Positions 1 to 5,653 of a DNA stretch of 6,173 nt are shown piece after piece. Source of the stretch: Candidatus Sericytochromatia bacterium (GTDB lineage: Bacteria; Cyanobacteriota; Sericytochromatia; JACMPN01); contig JACMPN010000522.1 in the NCBI GenBank assembly GCA_014377495.1, positions 1 to 6,173 on the forward strand, given 5' to 3'. Position numbers and translations under genes: made by a program. Under the pieces are notes generated by a model. It saw only the letters and a list, made by a program, of their open reading frames with translations, ran no database searches and was not told the DNA's origin. Every line of letters begins with the position of its first letter. Position 1 is the stretch's first letter.

Positions 1-526
1 ACTGGATGTCGATGCCCTGGTCCCTGGCGAACTGGCGGGTCGACGGCGTCGCCAGCGCTTTGCCGACCCGCTCGACTGGTGCTGCGGCAGGGGCAGCGGG
101 GGCGGCCGCCGCAGGTGCCGCAGCCGGGGTGAACGCAGCCAACTGGCCCGACGCACTCTCGTCCACCCGGGAAGGGGCAGCAGGCGCAGCGGCCTTAGGG
201 GCGGGGGCGCCGGCACCGGCAACTGAGGCAGCCATGCTCTTGGCCTTGACCTCGGGCATGCTCTGACCTTCGGCCAGTTCGATGACGACGAGCGCCGAAC
301 CCACGGGCACGACGTCCCCGTTCTTCCAGAGGACTTTGGCGATGGTGCCCTTACGGGGTGACGTCAGTTCGACGGTCGCCTTGTCCGTGAGCACTTCCAG
401 CATCGGTTGATCCGACTCGACGGCATCGCCGTCCTTGACCAGCCATTGCACGATCTCGGCTTCGGCCATACCTTCGGCCAGATCGGGCAGATTGAACTCA
501 AATTGGGTTGCGGTCAGCGTCGCCAC
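1..526 (-). CDS. Dihydrolipoamide acyltransferase (E2) of a 2-oxoacid dehydrogenase complex, N-terminal part
   Basis: E2 takes the acyl group made by E1 onto a lipoyl-lysine arm and passes it to CoA; it forms the core of the cytoplasmic complex. I translated 175 residues before the left edge cuts the gene. Residues about 8-85 form a biotinyl/lipoyl domain with the motif LTDKATVEL, whose K49 is the expected lipoylation site. Residues about 100-155 are a flexible Ala/Pro-rich linker. At about 157 a peripheral subunit-binding domain begins (ATPSTRQFARDQGIDI). The catalytic acyltransferase domain lies outside the window. The start is a GTG at 526-524, preceded by GAGGAA six bases upstream; no in-frame ATG fits the domain edge. 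It follows E1 beta on the same strand after a 127-base gap. Substrate (branched-chain or pyruvate) cannot be decided from this fragment. The E2 assignment is very secure. Confidence 0.95.
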   Translation of the reverse strand, partial: MATLTATQFEFNLPDLAEGMAEAEIVQWLVKDGDAVESDQPMLEVLTDKATVELTSPRKGTIAKVLWKNGDVVPVGSALVVIELAEGQSMPEVKAKSMAASVAGAGAPAPKAAAPAAPSRVDESASGQLAAFTPAAAPAAAAPAAPAAAPVERVGKALATPSTRQFARDQGIDIQ

Positions 527-564
527 GGTTGTTCCTCGACTTCCTATCTTGGGACTCACGGCCA

Positions 565-610
565 GGGATCGCCGGAAAGCAGCTTGGGCAAGCCGCTTCC
601 TGACGATCCC
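565..610 (-). repeat. Long imperfect inverted repeat / RNA hairpin between E1 beta and E2
   Basis: Two 22-base arms (565-586 and 589-610) face each other across two bases. The outer parts are GGGATCG and CGATCCC. After a small internal loop, GGAAAGCAGCTTG (574-586) faces CAAGCCGCTTCC (589-600), with one bulged A and one mispaired position. In minus-strand RNA, the direction of the operon, that position becomes a G-U wobble; in plus-strand RNA it is an A-C mismatch. The structure should therefore be more stable in the operon mRNA. No T-run follows it in the direction of transcription, so it is not a standard intrinsic terminator. It lies about 40 bases before the E2 start. An mRNA processing or stability element, or a REP-like repeat, would fit. 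Confidence 0.6.
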
Positions 611-638
611 CTAAAGCGAGTGTCATGGTGTTTTCAGC

Positions 639-654
639 ACGCCTTTATCGGCGT
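639..654 (-). other. Small hairpin at the E1 beta stop codon
   Basis: ACGCC and GGCGT flank a six-base loop directly at the end of E1 beta, including the last base of its stop codon. The five-base stem is weak and no T-run follows it, so termination is not supported. It may be chance, or a minor 3'-end structure together with the larger hairpin at 565-610. Confidence 0.2.
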
Positions 655-1628
655 TAATAACTCACTGTGCGGCGGATGCCACCGGCAATCTTGGCCGGGG
701 TGGGCATGTACTCGTGATCCAGCGAATACGGGAACGGCGTGTCGTAGCCCGTGATCCGCAGCGGCGGCGCTTCCAGGTGGAGGAAGCAATGCTCGTTGAC
801 CACGGCTACCAGCTCGGCGCCGTAGCCCGAGGTCCGCGGGGCCTCGTGGACGATGATCACCCGGCCGGTCTTGACGACCGAGGCAACAACCGTCTCGATG
901 TCCAGGGGCACGAGCGTCCGCAGATCGATAACCTCGGCCTCGATGCCTTCGCTGGCGACGATGTTCGCCGCCTGCAGGGCATTGTGCGTCATCGCCCCGT
1001 AGGCGATGATCGTCACGTGTTCACCGGGCCGGGCCACAGCGGCCTTGCCGATGGGCACGGTGTAGGTCCCGGCGGGCACTTCACCCTTGACCGTACGGTA
1101 GATCAGCTTCGGTTCCATGACGATGACAGGGTCCTCGTCCCGGATGGCCGCGATGAGCAGACCTTTGGCATCGTGCGGGTTCGAGGGCATGACGACCTTG
1201 AGGCCCGGGGTGTTGGTGAAGTAGGACTCGGGGCTCTGAGAGTGGTAGTGGCCACCCTTGATGCCGCCGCCGTAAGGCGTACGCACGGTGACGGGCATCT
1301 TGAACTGGCCGCCCGTCCGGTACCGGTACTTGGCCATCTCGTTCACGATCTGGTCAAAGCCCGGGAAGATGAAGTCGGCGAACTGGATCTCGGCGATCGG
1401 CCGCATGCCGTAAAGGGCCATGCCGACGGCGCAACCGAGGATGCTGCCTTCACTCAAGGGGGTGTCCACGACCCGGTCGACGCCGAAGGTCTCCTGCAAA
1501 CCGGCGGTGGTGCGGAACACCCCGCCGACTTTGCCAACGTCCTCGCCAAACACGACCGTCCGGTCGTCGGCGGTCATTTCCTCACGCAGGGCGTCGTTGA
1601 CGGCCTGGACAATGTTCATTACGGGCAT
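654..1628 (-). CDS. 2-oxoacid dehydrogenase E1 component, beta subunit (branched-chain type)
   Basis: This is the beta half of the heterotetrameric thiamine-diphosphate E1 that decarboxylates a 2-oxoacid and transfers the acyl group to lipoyl-E2. The 324 residues match the usual length. The N-terminal half is a transketolase-like pyrimidine-binding domain: VVFGEDVG (25-32), GGVFR (35-39), and DTPLSE with the expected catalytic Glu60. Further motifs are AEIQFADFIFPGFDQIVNE (79-97) and HYHSQSPE (127-134). The C-terminal half is the transketolase C-domain, with EVIDLRTLVPLD (232-243), HEAPRTSGYG (261-270) and GYDTPFPY near 294-301. GGVFR, IFPGFDQ, EPKLIYR and GYDTPFP resemble branched-chain E1 beta more than classical PdhB. 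The start ATG lies three bases after the E1 alpha stop, with GGAGG 11 bases upstream inside E1 alpha, so the two are probably coupled and made in equal amounts. Annotation as pyruvate dehydrogenase beta would also be reasonable. Confidence 0.95.
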   Translation of the reverse strand: MPVMNIVQAVNDALREEMTADDRTVVFGEDVGKVGGVFRTTAGLQETFGVDRVVDTPLSEGSILGCAVGMALYGMRPIAEIQFADFIFPGFDQIVNEMAKYRYRTGGQFKMPVTVRTPYGGGIKGGHYHSQSPESYFTNTPGLKVVMPSNPHDAKGLLIAAIRDEDPVIVMEPKLIYRTVKGEVPAGTYTVPIGKAAVARPGEHVTIIAYGAMTHNALQAANIVASEGIEAEVIDLRTLVPLDIETVVASVVKTGRVIIVHEAPRTSGYGAELVAVVNEHCFLHLEAPPLRITGYDTPFPYSLDHEYMPTPAKIAGGIRRTVSY

Positions 1629-1631
1629 GGG

Positions 1632-2753
1632 TTAGTGCGCCTCCGACTGCAGGTGGGCCAACAACTCCGCCTTCTGCGCCTGCAGATGAGGGGGGATCTG
1701 GCTGTAAACGTCATCGAACAGGGTTTCCACGGCCGGTGGTGGCGTGGATTCGGCCTTCTGCACGGCAGCTTCGATTTCGGCCTTGATCTCGGCCACGAGC
1801 GCCTCTTCTTTGGCGGCGGACCACAGGTTCTTCGTTTCGAGGTACTTGCGGAAGCGGCCGATCGGGTCGCGCGGCTCCCAGACGGCGAGGTCGTCGGAGT
1901 TCCGATAAACACTGGGGTCATCCGAGGTCGAATGGCTGCTCATCCGGTAAGTGACAGCCTCGATCAGGGTAGCGCCGCCACCGTTCCGGGCCTTTTCCGC
2001 GGCCTTCTGGCAGACGACGATCACGGCCAGCAGGTCATTGCCGTCGACGCGGAGGCCCTCAACACCGTAGGCCAGGCCCTTGATGGCGAAGTTCTCGGCG
2101 GCCGTCTGCAACTCGCGGGGCGTGCTGATCGCCCAGCCGTTGTTGCGGCAGAGCAGGATCACGGGGGCCTTGAGCACGCCGGCCATGTTCATGCCGTTGT
2201 GGAAGTCAGGATGGCTCGTGGCGCCTTCACCGAAGTAGGTGAGCGCAATATCCTTGCCGCCCTTGAGCTTGGAACCCCAGGCCATGCCCACGGCATGGGG
2301 GATCTGCGTGGCGATCGGGCTGGAGACGCTGCCCATGTTGATCGAGGCAAAGCCCCAATGCACGGGCATCTGCCGGCCCTTGTTAATGTCGTTCGTGTTG
2401 CCGAAGCACTGGTCGGCGATCGTCTGGGCGGTGATCCCCCGCCAGAAGGCGGCGGCCGACTCCCGGTAGCAGGGGAAGATCCAGTCGTTGTCGGCCAGGG
2501 CATAAGCGGCGCCGACAACGGCGGCCTCTTCGCCCGGGCTGGGCAGGTAAAAGCTGATCCGGCCTTGGCGCTGCAGGGTGACCATCCGGGAATCGAACAG
2601 GCGGGTCAGCACCATCGTCCGATAGAGCTTGAGCAGATCCGCATCGGGCAGCTTGGGCTCCCGTGCCTTATCGAGGGTGCCATCCTCCTTGAGGATGGAG
2701 AACACCTCATCGCCGCTATACAGCGTCTGCGGTTTCAGATCGACGAGACTCAT
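1632..2753 (-). CDS. 2-oxoacid dehydrogenase E1 component, alpha subunit (branched-chain type)
   Basis: This is the alpha half of the thiamine-diphosphate-dependent E1. At 373 residues it is full length. Visible motifs are QGRISFY (63-69), CYRE (96-99), KGRQMPVH (125-132), SSPIATQIP (144-152), the thiamine/Mg motif from G175-E-G-A178 to CRNN (202-205), AISTP (208-212), RVDGNDLLAV (235-244), and the loop YRMSSHSTSDDPSVYR (269-284). That loop corresponds to the regulatory phosphorylation loop of animal branched-chain E1 alpha. Together with FDDVY...PPHLQ..K.....HL near the C-terminus, these favour the branched-chain class. The start ATG has AAGGAG six bases upstream. It begins inside the 3' end of lipA (38-base overlap) and is followed at once by E1 beta. 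Exact substrate (2-oxoisovalerate-type or pyruvate) is not proven by sequence. Confidence 0.95.
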   Translation of the reverse strand: MSLVDLKPQTLYSGDEVFSILKEDGTLDKAREPKLPDADLLKLYRTMVLTRLFDSRMVTLQRQGRISFYLPSPGEEAAVVGAAYALADNDWIFPCYRESAAAFWRGITAQTIADQCFGNTNDINKGRQMPVHWGFASINMGSVSSPIATQIPHAVGMAWGSKLKGGKDIALTYFGEGATSHPDFHNGMNMAGVLKAPVILLCRNNGWAISTPRELQTAAENFAIKGLAYGVEGLRVDGNDLLAVIVVCQKAAEKARNGGGATLIEAVTYRMSSHSTSDDPSVYRNSDDLAVWEPRDPIGRFRKYLETKNLWSAAKEEALVAEIKAEIEAAVQKAESTPPPAVETLFDDVYSQIPPHLQAQKAELLAHLQSEAH

Positions 2754-3672
2754 GATTATCTCCTTCTGCGACGGCGACAGCCGGGGTGGCAGTCAGCTTT
2801 CCTTTGATGAAGAGTTCACCCGCACGGTAACTGCTCCGTACGAGCGGGCCCGAGGCCACGTAGAGAAAACCCATCTCCTCGGCGGCCGTCTGCCAACAGG
2901 CAAACTTGTCCGGGGGGATGTAGGCCTGCACAGGCAGGTGCTTCACCGACGGTTGGAGGTATTGTCCAAACGTGATGATGTCGCACCCGTGGGCATGCAG
3001 ATCCAGTAGGGCTTGCCGCACTTCGTCGTCGGTTTCACCCAGACCCAGCATGATGCTGCTCTTGGTGAAACGGCCAGGCGTCATCGCCTTGGCCCTTGCC
3101 AGCAAGGTCAGTGTTTGTTGATAGGTGGCGCGGGGGTCCCGCACGGTCGGCGTCAGCCGGGCCACCGTCTCGATGTTGTGGGCCAGCACGTCCGGGGCGG
3201 CATCGGCCACCGTCTGCAGTTGGTCCACGTTCCCCTGGAAGTCTGGGATCAGCACTTCGACCAGCACTTGGGGCGTGCGGTCCTTGATGGCCCGGATCAC
3301 GGCGGCAAAATGGCCGGCGCCACCGTCGGGCAAATCGTCCCGGTCGACGCTGGTAATCACGACGTAGTCGAGACCCATCTCGTCGACCATCAGGGCGGTC
3401 TTCTGAGGTTCCTCGGCGTCGAGCCAGCCCCGGGGATTGCCCGTCTTCACATTGCAGAACTTGCAACCGCGTGTGCAGGTGTCGCCCATGACCATGATGG
3501 TCGCCGTGCCACCGCCCCAGCACTCGCCGATGTTCGGGCAGCGGGCTTCTTCGCAAACCGTCGACAGGCCCAGTTGACGCAAGCGGGACTTGATGTACTG
3601 GTACCGCTCGCCGCTCGGCATACGGACCTTCAGCCACTCTGGCTTGGCGGTGCGCTCCACGACGTCCCTCAT
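2716..3672 (-). CDS. lipA: Lipoyl synthase (radical SAM)
   Basis: LipA inserts two sulfurs into an octanoyl group already attached to a lipoyl-domain lysine, using S-adenosylmethionine and two 4Fe-4S clusters. The auxiliary cluster ligands are C40, C45 and C51 (VCEEARCPNIGEC). The radical SAM cluster ligands are C66, C70 and C73 (CTRGCKFC). The family's C-terminal RSSY motif, which gives the serine ligand, is at 279-282. Other hallmarks are ITSVDRDDLPDGGAGHF, VEVLIPDFQG, HNIETV and SSIMLGLGETDDE. An in-frame TGA nine bases upstream fixes ATG 3672 as the first possible start; its SD is weak (TGAG). The 318-residue length is normal, but the 36 residues after RSSY form a slightly long tail whose codons contain the SD and start of E1 alpha. 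It heads the operon, and its likely client is K49 of the E2 encoded downstream. Confidence 0.98.
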   Translation of the reverse strand: MRDVVERTAKPEWLKVRMPSGERYQYIKSRLRQLGLSTVCEEARCPNIGECWGGGTATIMVMGDTCTRGCKFCNVKTGNPRGWLDAEEPQKTALMVDEMGLDYVVITSVDRDDLPDGGAGHFAAVIRAIKDRTPQVLVEVLIPDFQGNVDQLQTVADAAPDVLAHNIETVARLTPTVRDPRATYQQTLTLLARAKAMTPGRFTKSSIMLGLGETDDEVRQALLDLHAHGCDIITFGQYLQPSVKHLPVQAYIPPDKFACWQTAAEEMGFLYVASGPLVRSSYRAGELFIKGKLTATPAVAVAEGDNHESRRSETADAV

Positions 3673-3715
3673 TTCGACTCAGGGTACAAACACAGGCGTT
3701 CAGCGACCAGGAGGG

Positions 3716-3728
3716 CCGCAAAAAGCGG
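3716..3728. other. Short dyad in the lipA upstream gap
   Basis: The 146 bases between the VOC gene and lipA (3673-3818) hold no gene that I can support. CCGC-AAAAA-GCGG (3716-3728) is a four-base-pair dyad about 44 bases upstream of the lipA start, with its loop reading TTTTT on the transcribed strand. I see no convincing -35/-10 pair for lipA here. The dyad could be a weak operator or chance. Confidence 0.15.
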
Positions 3729-3788
3729 TGAAAACAAGACTGTTCGGACACCTTACCACATTGGGAAAAGAGCGGCGCGTCATAGACG

Positions 3789-3800
3789 CAATGGCCATTG
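3789..3800. other. Perfect 12-base palindrome downstream of the VOC gene
   Basis: CAATGGCCATTG is fully self-complementary and lies 18 bases beyond the VOC stop codon, about 120 bases upstream of lipA. With no loop and no T-run it is not a terminator. A dimeric regulator's binding site for the lipA operon is possible but unproven. Confidence 0.2.
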
Positions 3801-3818
3801 ACAGCCTGATCCGTGGCG

Positions 3819-4214
3819 TCAGGGGAAACGGAAATCCGGGCAAGCGCCCGTGGGTCCGGAACAGACAAGGAGCAGGCCGCTTGGATCGAGGACGGCGATC
3901 CGGCCGTCAGGCAAAGTATCACCCGTCCCGGCCTGTGATCCGGCCCGCACGGCGGCTCTCAATGCAGCCCACCGGGCGGGGTCCCCGATCTGCAAATCAA
4001 GCCGGCGCAGATCGCCGCTGCCCCGGTCGCCCGGCATCCCCGGAAAGCAGAGGTACTCCACGCCGCAGCCCGGTGACACCGGCACCAGCAGACCCTGACG
4101 CTCCGCAACCAGGTCATCGGTCGTCGGTATGGCGACGATTCCAAAGGTGGCCTGCCAGAACCGAGCCATGCCGGCCAGGTCATCGCAGACGAAACTGAGC
4201 CGTTGGATGGACAT
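3819..4214 (-). CDS. VOC (glyoxalase/dioxygenase fold) family protein
   Basis: 131 residues form what looks like one VOC module of two beta-alpha-beta-beta-beta units. Unit 1 opens with RLSFVCDDLAGMARFW..TFG (5-25), where W20 and G25 are typical. Unit 2 opens with RRLDLQIGDPARW (70-82) and closes with VLDPSGLLLV (108-117). Most catalytic VOC enzymes bind metal through His/Glu at the first strands and the last strand. Here those places appear to be R5, R71 and L115, and the protein contains no histidine, so a metal-free binding or resistance-like role is more likely than an enzyme. I chose ATG 4214 because AGAGGA lies five to six bases upstream; an in-frame ATG at 4259 would add 15 atypical residues. 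The gene is co-directional with lipA but 146 bases away, so co-transcription is uncertain. The substrate is unknown. Confidence 0.75.
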   Translation of the reverse strand: MSIQRLSFVCDDLAGMARFWQATFGIVAIPTTDDLVAERQGLLVPVSPGCGVEYLCFPGMPGDRGSGDLRRLDLQIGDPARWAALRAAVRAGSQAGTGDTLPDGRIAVLDPSGLLLVCSGPTGACPDFRFP

Positions 4215-4327
4215 GCGGTCCTCTTGGGATCGACGCTCACGGGCGGGGATGTCCCCCATTCTGCCGGCACGTGCCTGGGCGTCCGCAAGTGGCGGGGCCG
4301 TGGGTTACCATGCCGGTGAGGTTCCCT
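4215..4327. promoter_or_regulatory. Divergent intergenic region with two palindromes
   Basis: This gap separates the minus-strand VOC gene from the plus-strand membrane protein gene, so it should hold promoters for both. It contains the inverted repeat GGGGA-TG-TCCCC (4245-4256) and the perfect palindrome GGCACGTGCC (4266-4275). On the minus strand, TTGCGG and CAGAAT could be a poor sigma-70-like pair, but the 19-base spacing is not ideal. No clear promoter is visible on the plus strand. The assignment rests on gene layout rather than a strong motif. Confidence 0.35.
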
Positions 4328-4996
4328 ATGACCACACGACGTCGCAATCAAATCCTGCTCGCCGGCTTTATCCTGGCCCTGCTGGCCCTGCTTTCCTTCC
4401 AAATGCCCGCCCTGACGCCCTGGTTCGTCGTCTGGCTGCTGGCCGGCTTTGCGATCAGCGCCGCCTACAAACGCCGGGAAGCCCGCCTCATCGGATTCGC
4501 CGTCGTCGCCCTTGTCATCCTGGCCGGCATCGGCCTCTACCCCATCTGGCAAGGTGCCATGCGGCAGGTGACGGTAACGTCCAGCTTCGGCATCGCCCGG
4601 AGCCTGACCGACCGGCTGATCAAACTGGCACATGGCCGGGGCGGCCGATTGCCGGACGGCCAAGATCCCGCCTGGCAGAGCCTGACGGCCGGCCTGAAAA
4701 ACCCGTACCGGCAAACACCGATCACCGGCCATGTGGCCGTCGTCTCGCTGCCGCATCGGGCAGCATTGCCGACCGCTGTGGAGACGTTGCGTCCGGACCC
4801 GGCCAAAGCCGGTGATCTGACCGTGTTCCTGGCCGAAAGCAAGTTTTTCATCATCGTGCCTCGTGATGAGCATGGGGTGCCGTTGCCTTTCAGCGACGAG
4901 TTCAGCAACCTGAAGACCAGCAAACAGGGTACGGGCGAGGCCCGGGCCGTCGACCAGGGCATTCCCGGCAATCAGCGCGATTCCACGCTTCCGTAA
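4328..4996 (+). CDS. Hypothetical membrane protein, three predicted N-terminal helices
   Basis: I do not recognise this 222-residue protein. It starts with a basic stretch (MTTRRRNQ), then hydrophobic segments at about 9-24, 31-47 and 55-73, with KRREAR (48-53) between the second and third. By the positive-inside rule the N-terminus is cytoplasmic and the roughly 150-residue polar C-terminal part faces the outside. The third helix runs into an amphipathic stretch (GLYPIWQGAMRQVTVTSSFG) faintly like the N-terminal helix of type IV pilins, but there is no prepilin peptidase site. Later it has FFIIVPRDEHGVPLPFSDE. GTGAGG six bases before ATG 4328 decides this start; in-frame GTG 4271 and ATG 4310 would add non-hydrophobic residues without a better SD. 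The ArsC/Spx-like gene follows 25 bases on, probably in the same transcript. Function unknown. Confidence 0.7.
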   Translation: MTTRRRNQILLAGFILALLALLSFQMPALTPWFVVWLLAGFAISAAYKRREARLIGFAVVALVILAGIGLYPIWQGAMRQVTVTSSFGIARSLTDRLIKLAHGRGGRLPDGQDPAWQSLTAGLKNPYRQTPITGHVAVVSLPHRAALPTAVETLRPDPAKAGDLTVFLAESKFFIIVPRDEHGVPLPFSDEFSNLKTSKQGTGEARAVDQGIPGNQRDSTLP

Positions 4997-5021
4997 ATCC
5001 CCCACCCGAGGAGCCGCGACC

Positions 5022-5369
5022 ATGACCGAATCCGTGCTGTACATCAAGAAGGGCTGCTCGACCTGCGTGGACGTCCTGAAATGGTTGAAAGCTAACCATG
5101 TGCCGGTCACTGTGCGCGACCTCTTCACTGACCCCCTGTCGAAAGTCGAACTGACGGCGCTCCTTGGCAACCATGCACCAGGCGACCTGCTGTCGACCCG
5201 CTCGCCACGCTACAAGGCGCTGGGACTGGATCAACGCACGTTGTCGGCGGATGAGATTCTGTCCCTGATGGCCGGGGACCCGTATCTGGTCAGGCGGCCG
5301 ACACTGGCCATCGGCGATCAACTGATTATTGGTTGCGACAAAGCGGCCTATTCGGCCATTTCAGTCTGA
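5022..5369 (+). CDS. ArsC/Spx-family thioredoxin-fold protein
   Basis: The 115 residues match the length of the ArsC/YffB/Spx family. Strand 1 and the active-site turn read VLYIKKGCSTC, giving a C12-X-X-C15 motif. TRSPRYKALGLD (59-70) and VRRPTLAIGDQLIIG (90-104) match the conserved middle arginine and the RP-containing strand of the family; the tail DKAAY is typical. True glutaredoxin-dependent arsenate reductases have one active cysteine in a CX3-5R setting, while Spx regulators and related redox proteins carry CXXC. The exact role is open: arsenate reductase-like, Spx-like or a thiol oxidoreductase. GAGGAG eight bases before the ATG supports the start. No arsenic-resistance genes (arsR, arsB) are next to it, which argues against a dedicated arsenate role. 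Confidence 0.85.
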   Translation: MTESVLYIKKGCSTCVDVLKWLKANHVPVTVRDLFTDPLSKVELTALLGNHAPGDLLSTRSPRYKALGLDQRTLSADEILSLMAGDPYLVRRPTLAIGDQLIIGCDKAAYSAISV

Positions 5370-5424
5370 ATGTCGACACCCGCATCGCACCCGGGCCTTC
5401 CGAGGTGGCCCCGCTAACAGCCCC

Positions 5425-5440
5425 GCCTGGCGTGCCAGGC
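5425..5440. other. GC-rich inverted repeat downstream of the ArsC/Spx-like gene
   Basis: GCCTGGC-GT-GCCAGGC has perfect seven-base arms; as RNA it would fold into a six-pair stem with a CGUG loop. It lies 55 bases after the ArsC/Spx-like stop, where a terminator would be expected, but no T-run follows on either strand. It may be a factor-dependent 3' end structure or a protein-binding site. The surrounding gap (5370-5653, 284 bases) has no gene I can support. Confidence 0.35.
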
Positions 5441-5591
5441 ACGACGCAGCGCTTCATGAGGGAGGCGATGCGGATGCAGTCCCCTAGCGAGACACCACCG
5501 CCACACCCCTCTGCCTGTGCCAAGGCAACTGGTTGGAAAGCGGCTGAACATCAAGCGACCGGGACCCTCGCCTGCCTAGGGTTGCCGGGAT

Positions 5592-5609
5592 GTCACACAA
5601 GACTGTGAC
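5592..5609. promoter_or_regulatory. Dyad GTCACA-N6-TGTGAC, candidate operator for gltB
   Basis: Two perfect six-base arms are separated by six bases, the geometry of a site for a helix-turn-helix dimer. The half-sites are those of CRP/FNR-type sites in the reverse arrangement (TCACA then TGTGA), so it is not a standard CRP box. It ends ten bases before the candidate -35 of gltB, a plausible activator position. The regulator is unknown. Confidence 0.3.
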
Positions 5610-5618
5610 GCCCTCACC

Positions 5619-5647
5619 TTGACGCATTGCGTAACGGTATTCAAAAT
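5619..5647 (+). promoter_or_regulatory. Candidate sigma-70-type promoter of gltB
   Basis: TTGACG (5619-5624) matches five of six bases of the -35 consensus, and CAAAAT (5642-5647) matches four of six of the -10, with a 17-base spacer. Transcription would begin near 5654, which is the A of the gltB start codon, so the mRNA could be leaderless. A second dyad, ACGCA-T-TGCGT (5622-5632), overlaps the -35 and would suit a repressor. Confidence 0.35.
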
Positions 5648-5653
5648 GGGCAA

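Noticed and set aside
572..582. Eleven-base match CCGGAAAGCAG shared with the VOC gene near 4039-4049, considered as a dispersed repeat
   Set aside because: Matches of this length are expected by chance several times within 6 kb, and the second copy has no paired arm.
714..2807. 697-codon open frame on the plus strand
   Set aside because: It lies antisense to E1 beta and E1 alpha, which are unmistakable. Its product is rich in His, Arg, Gly and Asp with no family motifs. Long antisense frames are expected opposite GC-rich genes.
3035..3922. 295-codon minus-strand frame overlapping lipA
   Set aside because: It is lipA read in another frame, and it begins inside the VOC gene; its Arg/Gly/Pro-rich product has no recognisable features.
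3959..5170. 403-codon minus-strand frame across the VOC, membrane-protein and ArsC-like genes
   Set aside because: It covers three better-supported genes, has repetitive Gly/Gln/Arg composition, and no matching SD or motif.
5425..5440. Intrinsic terminator for the membrane-protein/ArsC-like pair
   Set aside because: The stem is good but no T-run follows on either strand, so it is listed only as an inverted repeat.
5333..5608. 91-codon plus-strand frame starting within the ArsC/Spx-like gene
   Set aside because: It begins in the 3' end of a real gene without its own SD at that start; only the short SD-preceded tail is kept as a low-interest lead.
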